From positions 1 to 20,227 of the forward strand of contig NZ_CAMLMJ010000039.1 in assembly GCF_946481145.1 (NCBI RefSeq): a stretch of DNA of 20,227 nt. Reading direction: 5' to 3'. Position 1 is the stretch's first letter. Each line of letters starts with the position of its first letter. The notes beneath the pieces are model-generated. The model was given only the letters and a program-made list of their open reading frames with translations. It had not been told where the DNA came from and searched no databases. A program made the translations under genes and the position numbers. The DNA is from an uncultured Sediminibacterium sp. GTDB taxonomy: Bacteria > Bacteroidota > Bacteroidia > Chitinophagales > Chitinophagaceae. Shown in pieces: positions 1-8,744 of the stretch.

Positions 1-280
1 TGATCCCCCTGTATTAGCATTTAATGTTACTGAACCACCAGCACAAAATGTTGTAACACCACTTGGGGTGATCGTAGCAGCAGGTAAGGCATTTACCGTT
101 ACTGTTGTAACCGTGGATGTAGCAAAACAGCCAGTACTAGTATTCGTAACCGTTACACTATAGGTACCTGAGTTTGTAATATTAGAAATAGAAGAGCCAG
201 TTGACGCATCGCTCCACAGATAACTTAATGATCCCCCCGTATTAGCGTTTAATGTTACTGAACCACCAGCACAAAATGTT
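1..280 (-). repeat. 228-bp coding tandem repeat in the Ig-like gene
   Basis: Bases 1-55 and 229-283 are nearly the same sequence (TGATCCCCC[CT]GTATTAGC, then the stretch encoding FCAGGSVTLNANTGGS). This gives a period of 228 bp, or 76 codons. The similarity is at the DNA level, which points to recent internal duplication within the repeat protein. The array probably continues leftwards outside the window. Confidence 0.75.
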
Positions 281-1905
281 GTAGCACTAAATGGTGTAAT
301 GGTAGCAGTGGGTAAATCATTTACCGTTACCGTTACTGATGCATTCTGAGCATTTATACAATTTGTAACACTACTTTCAACAGATACAAGTTGATAAACA
401 ATAGTTGCCGCCGTGCTTGTCGGCACTGATAGGGTAGCAACACCTGATAAATTTGTAACTGTTGTAAGATTGCTTACTGTTACTCCATTTGTGGTAACAT
501 TATAGGTAACGGTATAAGGTGAAGTTGCCCCTGATGCTGTAATAGTGATGGTTGGTAGTGTAGATTCATTTAAACATACCGACAAGGTTGAAGCGGCTAT
601 AATCGCAGTAGGTAATGGGTTAATTGTTACAGAGCTGGAATTTTCCAGAAAACAGCCAGTAGAAGAATTCAATAACCTGAGTGTTCCATTATAAGTTGTT
701 CCAGCAGTTACGGTTCCTGGTACGTTTACCGTAATAGTGTTTGTTCCTGTATTATAAGTCTGAAATCCATCATTGGTAAACCCTGCTCCCGTTGCAGTTC
801 CATCCCAAACAATCCTGTACTGATCCGGACCACCGGTTACACCTGAAAAAGTAACATTAAAATTGCTCGTGCCATAACAAATAGCAGGTATAGCCGGATT
901 AACACCTGTTACATCGGGATTTACATTTGTTACGATTGTAACAGACGATGTTTGGGCATTTATACAAGCTGTAGCACTACTTTCCTGAACAGAAACAAGC
1001 TCATAATTTCTCGTAGCCGCGGAGCTTACCGTTGCTGAAAAAGTAGCAACTCCCGCCAGATTTGATACAATGGTTTGGTTAGAACCAGGAGTTCCATTGG
1101 TAATTTCCCTATAGGTAAAAGTGTAAGGTGCAGTACCCCCTAAACCTGTTATTGTTATAACAGGGGCCGTACTATTTACGCATGATGTTAGTGTATTTGC
1201 CGTTATGGTTGCAGTTGGTAATGCAGAAACTGTTATTGTAGCATCACTGCTAATACTGGTATTTGTACATGTTTCCGATAAAGAGTTTGCATCAACAACA
1301 GATGTTAAACTATAAGTAAATACACCTGCAACATTAGTAGGAGCAGAAATAGTAACGGTACCAGTCATTGTACCAGCACCTGTTGTAGTAGTTATCGGTG
1401 TTTGTGCTACGCCGTTAAGATTATAAGTAATTGTGTATGGTGCAATACCACCAACAGCAGTTATCGTTAGTGTTGGATTTGAAGCATTTTCGCAGACTGT
1501 TAGTGTGCCTGTGATTGAGACGCTGGGCATCATTACAATTGTCACAATATTGCTGTATGCTGTATTGCCATTATTGTCCACCCTCCTTCTATAGTACCAT
1601 GTTCCTGTTAAATCTGTTGCATCAAGTAATTGAAATGTATTCCCACCAACGGTTGTAAAGGTTGTAAATGAAATATCCTGAGTTCTTTCCCAAGTATAAG
1701 TAATTGAGAAAAAACCATCTTCTCCTGTAATTGGTGCTGTTTGTAGAATTACATGGTTTGCATCCCAAACTTGACATTTTGTTGTAGAAATTGTCCCACC
1801 AGTTAATTGTGCTAAAGAAATTGAAGGAATAATAACTAAAAGAAATAGTAGAAATAGAATAGGCTTATTGTATACACAGCCTCCCTGCACCCAATGCACA
1901 GGCAT
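1..1905 (-). CDS. Secreted Ig-like/SprB-type repeat protein, N-terminal part (runs off the left edge)
   Basis: The minus strand is open for 635 codons from an ATG at 1905 to base 1, and the gene continues outside the window. Residues about 14-32 form a signal peptide (NKPILFLLFLLVIIPSISLA, cut before Q). A first domain with a YTWERTQD stretch follows, then at least five Thr/Ser/Val-rich beta-sandwich repeats. Each carries a Cys in a motif such as TVCENAS, TSCVNST, AICYG or TTFCAGGSVTLNANTGG, and several carry a GGxAPYTxTY strand. The two TTFCAGGSVTLN units nearest the edge are near-identical, with a 228-bp (76-aa) period. Such proteins in Bacteroidota are usually type IX secretion cargo, acting as adhesins or gliding-surface proteins. 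A C-terminal sorting domain would lie outside the window, so the secretion route is inferred. The start is uncertain: an in-frame GTG lies 36 bp upstream (1941) and another just downstream (1890). Confidence 0.85.
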   Translation of the reverse strand, partial: MPVHWVQGGCVYNKPILFLLFLLVIIPSISLAQLTGGTISTTKCQVWDANHVILQTAPITGEDGFFSITYTWERTQDISFTTFTTVGGNTFQLLDATDLTGTWYYRRRVDNNGNTAYSNIVTIVMMPSVSITGTLTVCENASNPTLTITAVGGIAPYTITYNLNGVAQTPITTTTGAGTMTGTVTISAPTNVAGVFTYSLTSVVDANSLSETCTNTSISSDATITVSALPTATITANTLTSCVNSTAPVITITGLGGTAPYTFTYREITNGTPGSNQTIVSNLAGVATFSATVSSAATRNYELVSVQESSATACINAQTSSVTIVTNVNPDVTGVNPAIPAICYGTSNFNVTFSGVTGGPDQYRIVWDGTATGAGFTNDGFQTYNTGTNTITVNVPGTVTAGTTYNGTLRLLNSSTGCFLENSSSVTINPLPTAIIAASTLSVCLNESTLPTITITASGATSPYTVTYNVTTNGVTVSNLTTVTNLSGVATLSVPTSTAATIVYQLVSVESSVTNCINAQNASVTVTVNDLPTATITPFSATTFCAGGSVTLNANTGGSLSYLWSDASTGSSISNITNSGTYSVTVTNTSTGCFATSTVTTVTVNALPAATITPSGVTTFCAGGSVTLNANTGGS

Positions 1906-2157
1906 ACCGATATTGGACAATATTTTCCTAAAGCAGTTCACGGGGGGATATTGAACTTTGTTTTAAAGTTATAGTATTATGATATTCAACGCATTACTGA
2001 TTCTAAATTTTATAGACTTTTAATATTAGTATATACGCAGATTTCCTTGTTTTGGTATACCGCCATTCGATTTTTTTCTACTAAAACTTTCCTTCAGGAT
2101 AAAAACCACCATTTAATGCGAATCAAGGGTTGAATTTGCATAAGAGCGGGAAATGGA

Positions 2158-2203
2158 ACGCAGATTTATCATGATACTCATGATAGATCTTGATAAATCC
2201 GTG
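2158..2203. repeat. REP-like intergenic hairpin
   Basis: The left arm ACGCAGATTTATCATGAT (2158-2175) pairs with the right arm ATCTTGATAAATCCGTGT (2186-2203) with three mismatched positions over 18 bp. The loop contains a further CATGAT. There is no T-tract, so it is not an obvious intrinsic terminator. Hairpins of this composition are common dispersed repeats in Bacteroidota intergenic DNA (from memory). Confidence 0.6.
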
Positions 2204-2647
2204 TTCTATCTAAGCAGCCAAATAAGATTAGGGGCTATTACTTCTTATGAGCCTGCTTTAATGACATCAAAGACTCCTCTATGGATGTTTTTCTCATTTT
2301 TGGCAGATTTCAACTTTTGATTCGCATTTTTACGATTGAAGCCCAGTAAAAATCAGCCATTAGCTACCTGCCAATGCTATGCGGAAAAAATTCTAAGTGG
2401 TTTGGTTTTAATCCATAAAACACGAAACTCTAATTCGCACATTATCAATGATTTATACGAAGCATCAACACACCATCAACACAGCAACAACACATCACAA
2501 CACATATTAATGTTTTGAAGTGCTGAAATACTGTTATTACCCTGTAGATATATTGGAGAAGACTCTAATGAAATATAAGCCTGCATTACATATACCCGCA
2601 CTTGTAAATGTTATTATCCTACTTTATGCGGGACCCCTCCGGGGTAA

Positions 2648-2905
2648 GAAGCATTGATGTCCAGGGGAAACAGCTGCTCCACAGGAGTTCTTCGGGCAAG
2701 CCTTGATTTGTGTTTGTATTCGGCTTTCTGCTATTATTAGAATAAATGGGCTTGCGAATTTGTTTTGTAAAAATCCTACTTAAAAGAAATATTTAATTAT
2801 CACGCTTATGGATGGTTGAATTCATCGTAAAAAAAGCTAGCAGCTAGTCCGAATGACTCGCTTGGAGAAGCCATTTCTCCAGACTGCAATGACTTCAAGC
2901 CATAA
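2648..2905 (+). repeat. MITE-like element, copy 1
   Basis: This is a roughly 255-bp non-coding element. The ends are imperfect inverted repeats: GAAGCATTGATGTCCAGGGG from 2648 matches the reverse complement of the right end (GAAGTCATTGCAGTCTGGAG, ending near 2898). The central 145 bp (about 2700-2845) matches the reverse complement of 19962-20108 over most of its length. Shared blocks include TTCTGCTATTATT, GAATAAATG, GGGCTTGCGAATTTGTTTTG, CTACTTAAA, and an A-tract followed by AGCTAGCAGCTAG. It has no transposase, so it would have to move in trans. The boundaries are approximate and I cannot identify target-site duplications. Confidence 0.65.
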
Positions 2906-3158
2906 GCAAAACGCCCCTACTTCAACCATTATTCACCAGACACCATATACTCACGAGTTTATTGAATACGATCATGTCTAATATTTACGCCATTCATCCA
3001 TATTTATACCCATGAATTGCAGAAAAAAAAGATATTTTTGTTTTGCCCTCGGTATAATTCAACCAAGGGATACGTCTACGAATACTTTTTTTATGAACTA
3101 CTAAGTCGGGATTGCAACGATTTTGCTGCATCCCTAATCATCCCGCTGAATTTTATTT

Positions 3159-3175
3159 ATACGCCTTTTGCGTAT
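3159..3175. promoter_or_regulatory. Small palindrome upstream of the MATE gene
   Basis: ATACGC-CTTTT-GCGTAT is a perfect 6-bp-arm palindrome starting 45 bp before the MATE start codon. It lies where a promoter or operator would be expected. With arms this short, chance cannot be excluded. Confidence 0.3.
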
Positions 3176-3203
3176 ACTATTCTCTATTTAACCTATTCAA
3201 CCA

Positions 3204-4601
3204 ATGACGAATATTCAACCAACAAATACGCCCAAAAAGGGTTTCTTTAGTTATTTCCGTGAATCACTGAACAGCGAACACCAGGACTTTACACAAGGCA
3301 GCATACGCAAAGCCGTATTCATGCTGGCCATTCCTATGATACTGGAAATGTGTATGGAATCGGTATTTGCCGTTGTAGACATATTTTTTGTAAGTAAACT
3401 GGGGGCAGGAGCAGCAGCTACTGTAGGGCTTACCGAATCCTTCCTTACACTTATTTATTCCATCGCAATCGGTCTTAGCATGGCCGCAACAGCCATGGTG
3501 GCCCGTAGGGTGGGTGAAAAAAATCCGGAAGAAGCCGCCCATGCAGGTGCACAGGCATTATTACTCTGTATCGGCGTTTCAATACTGGTAAGTGTTATCG
3601 GTCTCTTCTTTGCCGCAGACGTGTTGACCCTCATGGGGGCGGATGCGAAAGTGGTAGAAATGGGTACCAATTACACGCGTATCATGTTAACCGGTAACAT
3701 AGTTATCATGCTCCTTTTTCTCATCAATGGTATTTTCAGAGGAGCTGGCGATGCTGCTATGGCCATGAAAAGTTTATGGCTGGCTAATATCTGCAATATC
3801 ATTCTCTGCCCCATTCTCATTAACCAGTTTGGTTTAACCGGTGCAGCAATGGCTACTACTACAGGTCGCGGTATTGGTGTGCTTTACCAGCTTTACCACT
3901 TGTTCAGGGGAAAGAGTATTATCCGCATCCTGAAAAAGCATTTTATACCTGTGCCGGCTATATTGAAGTCAATCGCCAATATCGCCTCCACCGGTACACT
4001 TCAATTCATCATTGCATCTGCCAGTTGGATCGTAATGGCCCGTATCATCACCGGATTTGGTAGTGATGCAGTAGCAGGATACACAATTGCCATCCGCTTA
4101 CTCATCTTTTTCCTGATGCCGGCATGGGGACTCAGCAATGCAGCGGCTACACTTGTTGGACAAAACCTCGGTGCTAAACAACCAGACCGTGCGGAGCAAT
4201 CTGTTTGGAAAACTGCCCGGTATAATGCCGTATTTATGGCTATAGTGTCTGTACTTTTTGTGGTAGGAGCAGAGTTCTTTGTTGGACTTATTACCCAGGA
4301 TGCAAACGTAACCGTAACAGCCGTTTCGGCCCTGCGTATCGTAAGTATCGGGTATATCTTCTACGGTGTAGGTATGGTAATGATCAATGCTTTCAATGGT
4401 GCGGGTGATAGTCGCACCCCAACCTGGATACACTTATTCTGGTTCTGGATATTCCAGATTCCTTTCGCATTACTGCTATCCAAAACCCTCAACTTCGGCA
4501 CCACCGGCGTTTTCATCGCCATCGTAGTAACCGAAACCTGTATCAGCATTACCAGCGTAATACTGTTTAAGAGAGGGAAGTGGAAATTGGTGAAAGTGTA
4601 G
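3204..4601 (+). CDS. MATE family multidrug/metabolite efflux transporter
   Basis: This 465-aa polytopic inner-membrane protein has the size and hydrophobic pattern of the 12-helix MATE family. It has two similar halves: the first starts near FMLAIPMILEMCMESVFAVVD, and the second near residue 250 with STGTLQFIIASASW. The conserved loop after helix 2/3 (MAATAMVARRVGEKNPEEA) and the NGIFRGAGDAAMAM / NAFNGAGDSRTPT pair at equivalent positions in the halves are typical. The family exports cationic drugs or metabolites in exchange for Na+ or H+; the substrate cannot be read from sequence. The ATG at 3204 gives a short cytosolic N-terminus before helix 1. The gene stands alone, with a gene-free region upstream and a convergent CorA gene beyond a strong hairpin. 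Confidence 0.9.
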   Translation: MTNIQPTNTPKKGFFSYFRESLNSEHQDFTQGSIRKAVFMLAIPMILEMCMESVFAVVDIFFVSKLGAGAAATVGLTESFLTLIYSIAIGLSMAATAMVARRVGEKNPEEAAHAGAQALLLCIGVSILVSVIGLFFAADVLTLMGADAKVVEMGTNYTRIMLTGNIVIMLLFLINGIFRGAGDAAMAMKSLWLANICNIILCPILINQFGLTGAAMATTTGRGIGVLYQLYHLFRGKSIIRILKKHFIPVPAILKSIANIASTGTLQFIIASASWIVMARIITGFGSDAVAGYTIAIRLLIFFLMPAWGLSNAAATLVGQNLGAKQPDRAEQSVWKTARYNAVFMAIVSVLFVVGAEFFVGLITQDANVTVTAVSALRIVSIGYIFYGVGMVMINAFNGAGDSRTPTWIHLFWFWIFQIPFALLLSKTLNFGTTGVFIAIVVTETCISITSVILFKRGKWKLVKV

Positions 4602-4616
4602 GAAAAAAACAGAGAA

Positions 4617-4706
4617 ACAGAGAAATAAGAAATAAGGAATAAGAAAGGAGTTAAAGATTTGATCTTCACTTTCTCATTCCTTATTCCTTATTTCTTATTT
4701 CTCTGT
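4617..4706. repeat. Perfect 26-bp inverted repeat between convergent MATE and corA genes
   Basis: Bases 4617-4642 (beginning ACAGAGAAATAAG) are the exact reverse complement of 4681-4706 (ending CTTATTTCTCTGT), with a 38-nt spacer that adds further pairing. The left arm begins 15 bp after the MATE stop and the right arm ends 2 bp before the corA stop codon. It probably serves as a bidirectional transcription stop, though there is no clean U-tract. Its arms share the GAACAGAGAAAT core with the hairpins near 5850 and 16150, so it is a dispersed family rather than a one-off. Confidence 0.8.
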
Positions 4707-4708
4707 TC

Positions 4709-5806
4709 TCAAAACCACCCTCTCCTTTTAAACAACACCAGCATCCATATTGGTATGGCCAGCATTAGGCCTACGGCGATGAAGAAGCCGTAGTGGTGGT
4801 GGAGATAGGGGATGCGGTCGAAGTTCATGCCGAAGATGCCGCCTATTACTGTGGCTGGAGCCAGTAGGCAGGTTACGATTGCCATCACCTTCATTACCTC
4901 ATTGGTTTTTAGGTTTACATTGCTGAGGTAGAGATCTTGCAGGTTCATCATCATATCGCGGTAGTTCTCTGCGAGATCATTCGCCTGTAGTATATGGTCG
5001 TAAATGTCTTTGAAATATTTAGTTGTGCGTTCTTCCAATAAATCACTTTCACTGCGGATAAATCCATTGATCAGGTCTCTTACCGGACTCACATTTCGTT
5101 TCAATACGATCAGCTCTTTTCGCAAACTATTTATTACAGCTAGTGTACGGGTATTACTACCTCTTATGATTTTTTCTTCCAGCTGTTCTATCCTGTCGCC
5201 TAATTTCTCCATCACGAGATAGTAATTATCTACTATCATATCCAACAAGGCATAACATAGATAATCAGCACCACTCGACCGAAGTTTACTGGTTGTTAAA
5301 CGAAGTTTATCGCGTATCGGATTAAATACATCTCTTCCTGCATCTTCCTGAAACGATAGTACAAAGCCTTTTCCTAAAACAATACTTATCTGCTCAGTTT
5401 CTACCGCTCCTGTTTGTTCATTGAAGTATAACATATTGAGCAAACAGAATAAAACATTTTCCATCTCATCCATCTTCGGACGCTGGCTAACACTCATAAT
5501 GTCTTCTACTATAAGTGAGTGGATACCAAAATGGTTACAGGTAGCTTCAACATCTGCTTTACGTATGCCGTCTACATTAATCCAGGTTGTATGAACATTA
5601 TCACGATAATTAAAACATTCTTTAACGTCTGTTAAGGTAGTTTCTGAAAAAGTCGTTGCTGAATAATCGTATACCTTAACCTTGATTTCACTTGCCTCAA
5701 TACGCTCAGGTATTACAGTAGGGTTTACATGAAAGATATCACGCGTCCGCTTTGTATCAAATAGCGTAAGCGGGTTCAGGTATTTGAGGTATTTGGCGCC
5801 GGTCAT
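4709..5806 (-). CDS. corA: CorA-family magnesium/divalent cation transporter
   Basis: This 365-aa protein has a long soluble N-terminal domain (about 1-300) followed by two C-terminal membrane helices. The first helix (VMAIVTCLLAPATVIGGIF) ends in the diagnostic GMN signature at residues 326-328 (GIFGMNFDRIP), and the second is FFIAVGLMLAIPIWMLVLF. The acidic/polar loop after GMN, usually YGMNFxxMPEL, here reads DRIPYLHHHYG. The long amphipathic helix (LVMEKLGDRIEQLEEKIIRG) matches the pore-lining stalk of CorA pentamers. Members move Mg2+, Co2+ or, in ZntB-like branches, Zn2+. It lies downstream of the Kdp kinase gene but is separated from it by a strong hairpin, so it probably has its own promoter. 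Confidence 0.93.
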   Translation of the reverse strand: MTGAKYLKYLNPLTLFDTKRTRDIFHVNPTVIPERIEASEIKVKVYDYSATTFSETTLTDVKECFNYRDNVHTTWINVDGIRKADVEATCNHFGIHSLIVEDIMSVSQRPKMDEMENVLFCLLNMLYFNEQTGAVETEQISIVLGKGFVLSFQEDAGRDVFNPIRDKLRLTTSKLRSSGADYLCYALLDMIVDNYYLVMEKLGDRIEQLEEKIIRGSNTRTLAVINSLRKELIVLKRNVSPVRDLINGFIRSESDLLEERTTKYFKDIYDHILQANDLAENYRDMMMNLQDLYLSNVNLKTNEVMKVMAIVTCLLAPATVIGGIFGMNFDRIPYLHHHYGFFIAVGLMLAIPIWMLVLFKRRGWF

Positions 5807-5822
5807 AGGGTGAAGTTAAGAA

Positions 5823-5887
5823 AACAGAGGAACAGAGAAATATCCAATATCCAATTTCGAAGTTGGATATTTCTCTGTTCTTCTGTT
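5823..5887. terminator. 25-bp stem hairpin behind the Kdp histidine kinase gene
   Basis: Bases 5823-5847 (AACAGAGGAACAGAGAAATA then TCCAA) pair with 5863-5887 across 25 bp, with one position that would be G:U in RNA; the loop is 15 nt. The stem's outer base touches the kinase stop codon (TCA at 5887-5889, minus-strand TGA). It likely ends kdp operon transcription before corA, whose start lies 16 bp beyond the far arm. A run of Ts directly after the stem is lacking, so termination is inferred. Confidence 0.7.
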
Positions 5888-7620
5888 CATCCCCCTTTCT
5901 CCAGATAAAAAGCAAACTCACTTCCCTTACCATATTCCGAAACCAGCTCCATTCTGCCGCCCTGGGCTTCAATAAATTCTTTGCTGATACTGAGTCCGAG
6001 ACCCGTACCTTCTTTTTTGGTTCCGGGAATACGGAAATAGCGATCGAAAACACGATCGATATAACGTGGTTCAATACCCTGCCCGGTATCGGTTACACTA
6101 AAACGAATCTGATCCTTTTCTTCTTTCGCAGTTATATACACCGTGGCATTTTCATAACTATAACGGATGGCATTTGACACAAGGTTATTGAGTACCCAGG
6201 CTGTTTTGTCTTTATCGGCCAGCACCAATGAAATATGTTCTGGCACTTCTATTGAAAGGCTGATTTTTTTATCCTCTGCCGCTACCTTATTGGTGTTGAT
6301 TGCGTATTCCATAATTTCCTGCACAGATGCGGGTTGCACGGTCATTTGAATGGAACCTGTTTCCACCTGCGTCATGTTCAGCAGTTCGCCCGTTATTTTC
6401 AACAGCCTTGCAGTATCTTCTTTAATACTTTCTACCATATTTTTCTGCTCACTGTTTAGTTCGCCTAGCTGTTTGTTTTCAAGCAGGTCTAGACTCATGC
6501 GGATAGATGAAATAGGTGTTTTGAGTTCATGAGATACCGTAGCAATAAAATTGGTTTTGGCAAAATCCAGTTCTTTATAAGGCGTAATATTTTGTAGCAG
6601 TATTACATTGCCAATCAGTTTTTCTATTTGTTCGCCTGTTGGAATAATCTTGATAGGAATAATTTCCTTTTCAAAATAACTCTCTTTATTATCGGCATAT
6701 ATTTTTACCGGCAACTTTGCAGTTGTTGATGGTGAACCATTATTGTACAGGTCCTGTACCAGCGAGCGTATCAGGTCGTTGTTAAGCGCCAGTTCTTCAG
6801 CGGTTTTCCCTGTAACTTGTTCTGTTTTAAGCCCCGAAATTTTTAGGGCCATATTGTTCATGAACAATATCCTTTTATTTTCATCCAGTCCAATAACAGG
6901 ATCGTTCATGTTATTAATCAGTGTTTCAATTCTTTTCTTCTCCATCAGTAATTTCTGAACGCTGCTGGCCTGGTATTCTTCCAGTTTTTCTGCCATAGTA
7001 TTAAAAGATGCCGCAAGTTCCCCAAACTCATCTTTTTTATTAAAATGTAGTCTCCGCGAATAATTTCTTTCTGCAATTTCCTTAATACTGTCTGTTAACT
7101 CTTTTATGGGATTGGCAATATTCCCAGGCAGGTTAAACAGCAGGGTAAAAGCGATGATAAAACAAATGGTTCCTATAATACTGATCCAGAAAATAGAATT
7201 ATCTGATGTAGTTTCTGCCACTTTATTCTTGCGCTGTATAGCCTGCATATTCAGCAGCATGATATTGGAAATATCTCTGCGGATATTTTTTACCAGTTGC
7301 GAATCGCTTAAATTCTGTTGTAACAAACTAAAATGTGTTGCCAGTCTGCTGGTAAGTTCAGCCTCTCCTGCTTCGGTAATATTTTTCTGCTGTAATGCCA
7401 GGTTTTCAGAAAAGAGTAGCTGGTTTTCAGGTAACTGGATATTATTATCCAGCGCCATCTGCATTTTTCGCGAATAATCAAGCGTATTATAATTGGCCAC
7501 CAATATATTTTTGGTGTCATTACTCAGTCTGTTGATGTAAAACACACTGATTGATGCCAATAATAATATCATGGCAAAGAGCAGCCCCATACCTAATTGC
7601 AGTTTCTGTTTAATTTTCAT
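5887..7620 (-). CDS. HAMP-PAS sensor histidine kinase of the Kdp cluster
   Basis: This 577-aa membrane kinase has TM1 at about 9-29, an extracytoplasmic segment of about 30-142, TM2 at about 143-163, HAMP at about 164-216, PAS at about 230-350 (NNMNDPVIGLDENKRILFMN), HisKA with phospho-acceptor H364 in FIATVSHELKTP, and HATPase_c at about 465-575. The ATPase domain shows N box NNLVSNAIRYSY, G1 DTGQGIEP, F box RVFDRYFR and G2 GTGLGLSIS. The start overlaps the kdpD stop by one base, so the two are probably translated together. Classical KdpD carries its own four TM helices and kinase in one chain; here the kinase is separate, with a different input architecture (HAMP and PAS). It probably works with the truncated KdpD and phosphorylates the sigma-54 regulator at 14715-16058, which is inferred from position. 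Confidence 0.92.
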   Translation of the reverse strand: MKIKQKLQLGMGLLFAMILLLASISVFYINRLSNDTKNILVANYNTLDYSRKMQMALDNNIQLPENQLLFSENLALQQKNITEAGEAELTSRLATHFSLLQQNLSDSQLVKNIRRDISNIMLLNMQAIQRKNKVAETTSDNSIFWISIIGTICFIIAFTLLFNLPGNIANPIKELTDSIKEIAERNYSRRLHFNKKDEFGELAASFNTMAEKLEEYQASSVQKLLMEKKRIETLINNMNDPVIGLDENKRILFMNNMALKISGLKTEQVTGKTAEELALNNDLIRSLVQDLYNNGSPSTTAKLPVKIYADNKESYFEKEIIPIKIIPTGEQIEKLIGNVILLQNITPYKELDFAKTNFIATVSHELKTPISSIRMSLDLLENKQLGELNSEQKNMVESIKEDTARLLKITGELLNMTQVETGSIQMTVQPASVQEIMEYAINTNKVAAEDKKISLSIEVPEHISLVLADKDKTAWVLNNLVSNAIRYSYENATVYITAKEEKDQIRFSVTDTGQGIEPRYIDRVFDRYFRIPGTKKEGTGLGLSISKEFIEAQGGRMELVSEYGKGSEFAFYLEKGG

Positions 7621-8744
7621 CAGCTTAAAATTACAAGGTCAATATCGCTACTCGACAATTTTTTCAGCAACTCATTAAATACATTGGTAGCCAGTATAAG
7701 GCGAAACAGGCTTAAGTGTGGTTTGCCTATACAAATGGTGGTAATCTGTCTTTCGTCGCACTGTTCCATAATAGCTTTGGCAATATTAGGGCTTTCCGCT
7801 TTGATGATTTCGGCTCCCAGTTCTGTGGCTAGTTTAAAATTGTTGATCAGGTGTCTTTGCTTATCCAGCGCAATTTTATCGGTGGCTTCATCGGGTGTTT
7901 GTACATACAGTACATACCATTTGCTGTTATAGTAATTGGCCAATCGCGCCGTTTTACGAATCACTGTTTTGGCTGTTTTGTCATTGGAGCTGATACAAGC
8001 CAGAAATTTTTCGTGTTTAATAGCATTCGCTTTCGTAATTTCTGTCTCCACTTTTCGCTCTACCTGCGATGCCACTTCTTTCAGTGCCAGTTCGCGCAGT
8101 TGAAGAATATGTTCACTCTTAAAGAAATTACTAAGTGCTGTTTCAATTTTTTCCTGTTCATAAATCTTCCCTTCCTTTAAACGGGTCACCAGTTCATCGG
8201 CAGTTAGGTCTATATTCACCACTTCATCGGCCTGTGCCAGCACACTATCCGGTACCCTTTCTTTTACCTCTACACCTGTTATCTGTTTTACTTCTTCATT
8301 AAGGCTTTCAATATGCTGAATGTTTACCGCACTGATGACATTGATGCCCGCATCAATTATTTCGAGTACATCCTGCCATCGTTTTTCATTTTTACTTCCC
8401 TCAATATTGGTATGTGCGAGTTCATCTACAATAACCACTTCAGGCCGTAAGTTAATTACGGCCTGAACATCTAATTCCTCCAGTTCCTTCCCCTTATAAA
8501 AAAGTTTACGTCGGGGTATTACTGGCAAACCATGCAACAGTTCATGCGTTTCTTTCCTGTTGTGGGTTTCAATATACCCGATCTTAACATCGATGCCATT
8601 TCTTAATAATGCATGCGCTTCCTGTAACATGCGATACGTTTTACCTACACCGGCACTCATACCTATGTAGATTTTAAACTTCCCCCTTTTCGATTTTTTA
8701 ATCAGGTTCAGGAAATGCTGTACTGTCTGGTCTTTATCTGGCAT
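7620..8744 (-). CDS. kdpD: KdpD N-terminal sensor only (KdpD + USP domains, no kinase)
   Basis: The protein is 374 aa, against about 890 in the E. coli protein. Residues about 21-230 are the KdpD domain with Walker A GMSAGVGKT (28-36), the YIETHNRKET stretch (57-66) and Walker B-like VIVDELAHTN (104-113). Residues about 247-374 are a universal-stress-protein-like (USP) domain, FLACISSNDKTAKTVIRK onward. The chain stops there: there are no membrane helices and no HisKA or HATPase. This is a cytoplasmic module that in full-length KdpD binds ATP and ligands and tunes kinase activity. Its TAATG overlap with the porin stop and TGATG overlap with the kinase start put it firmly in the operon. No remnant of the missing C-terminal half follows, so it is a true split rather than a frameshift. 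Confidence 0.93.
   Translation of the reverse strand: MPDKDQTVQHFLNLIKKSKRGKFKIYIGMSAGVGKTYRMLQEAHALLRNGIDVKIGYIETHNRKETHELLHGLPVIPRRKLFYKGKELEELDVQAVINLRPEVVIVDELAHTNIEGSKNEKRWQDVLEIIDAGINVISAVNIQHIESLNEEVKQITGVEVKERVPDSVLAQADEVVNIDLTADELVTRLKEGKIYEQEKIETALSNFFKSEHILQLRELALKEVASQVERKVETEITKANAIKHEKFLACISSNDKTAKTVIRKTARLANYYNSKWYVLYVQTPDEATDKIALDKQRHLINNFKLATELGAEIIKAESPNIAKAIMEQCDERQITTICIGKPHLSLFRLILATNVFNELLKKLSSSDIDLVILS

Larger units (their letters stand above)
1906..3203. other. 1.3-kb gene-free region
   Basis: This lies between the divergent starts of the repeat-protein gene and the MATE gene. The short open frames here (for example 2336-2518 and 3017-3250) start with TTG, have no recognisable composition or domain, and I do not consider them genes. 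The recognisable content is a REP-like hairpin at 2158-2203, a MITE-like element at about 2648-2905, and a small palindrome at 3159-3175 close to the MATE start. I see nothing interpretable in about 2210-2640. Confidence 0.6.

Noticed and set aside
1..1905. Short direct repeats at the left edge as a CRISPR array
   Set aside because: The repeats have a 228-bp period, lie within an open reading frame and translate to Ig-like domain strands. There are no 28-36-bp repeats with unique spacers.
2336..2518. 60-codon open frame in the gene-free region
   Set aside because: It begins with TTG, has no hydrophobic or domain pattern, and sits in AT-rich sequence beside decayed repeats. It is probably chance.
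3017..3250. 77-codon open frame overlapping the MATE start
   Set aside because: It has a TTG start, overlaps the MATE gene in another frame by 47 bp, and has no recognisable composition. The MATE N-terminus explains the overlap region better.
7620..8744. KdpD as a pseudogene truncated by frameshift
   Set aside because: No reading-frame remnant of the KdpD membrane or kinase part follows. The stop is fused by a one-base overlap to an intact, differently built kinase, which indicates a selected split arrangement.
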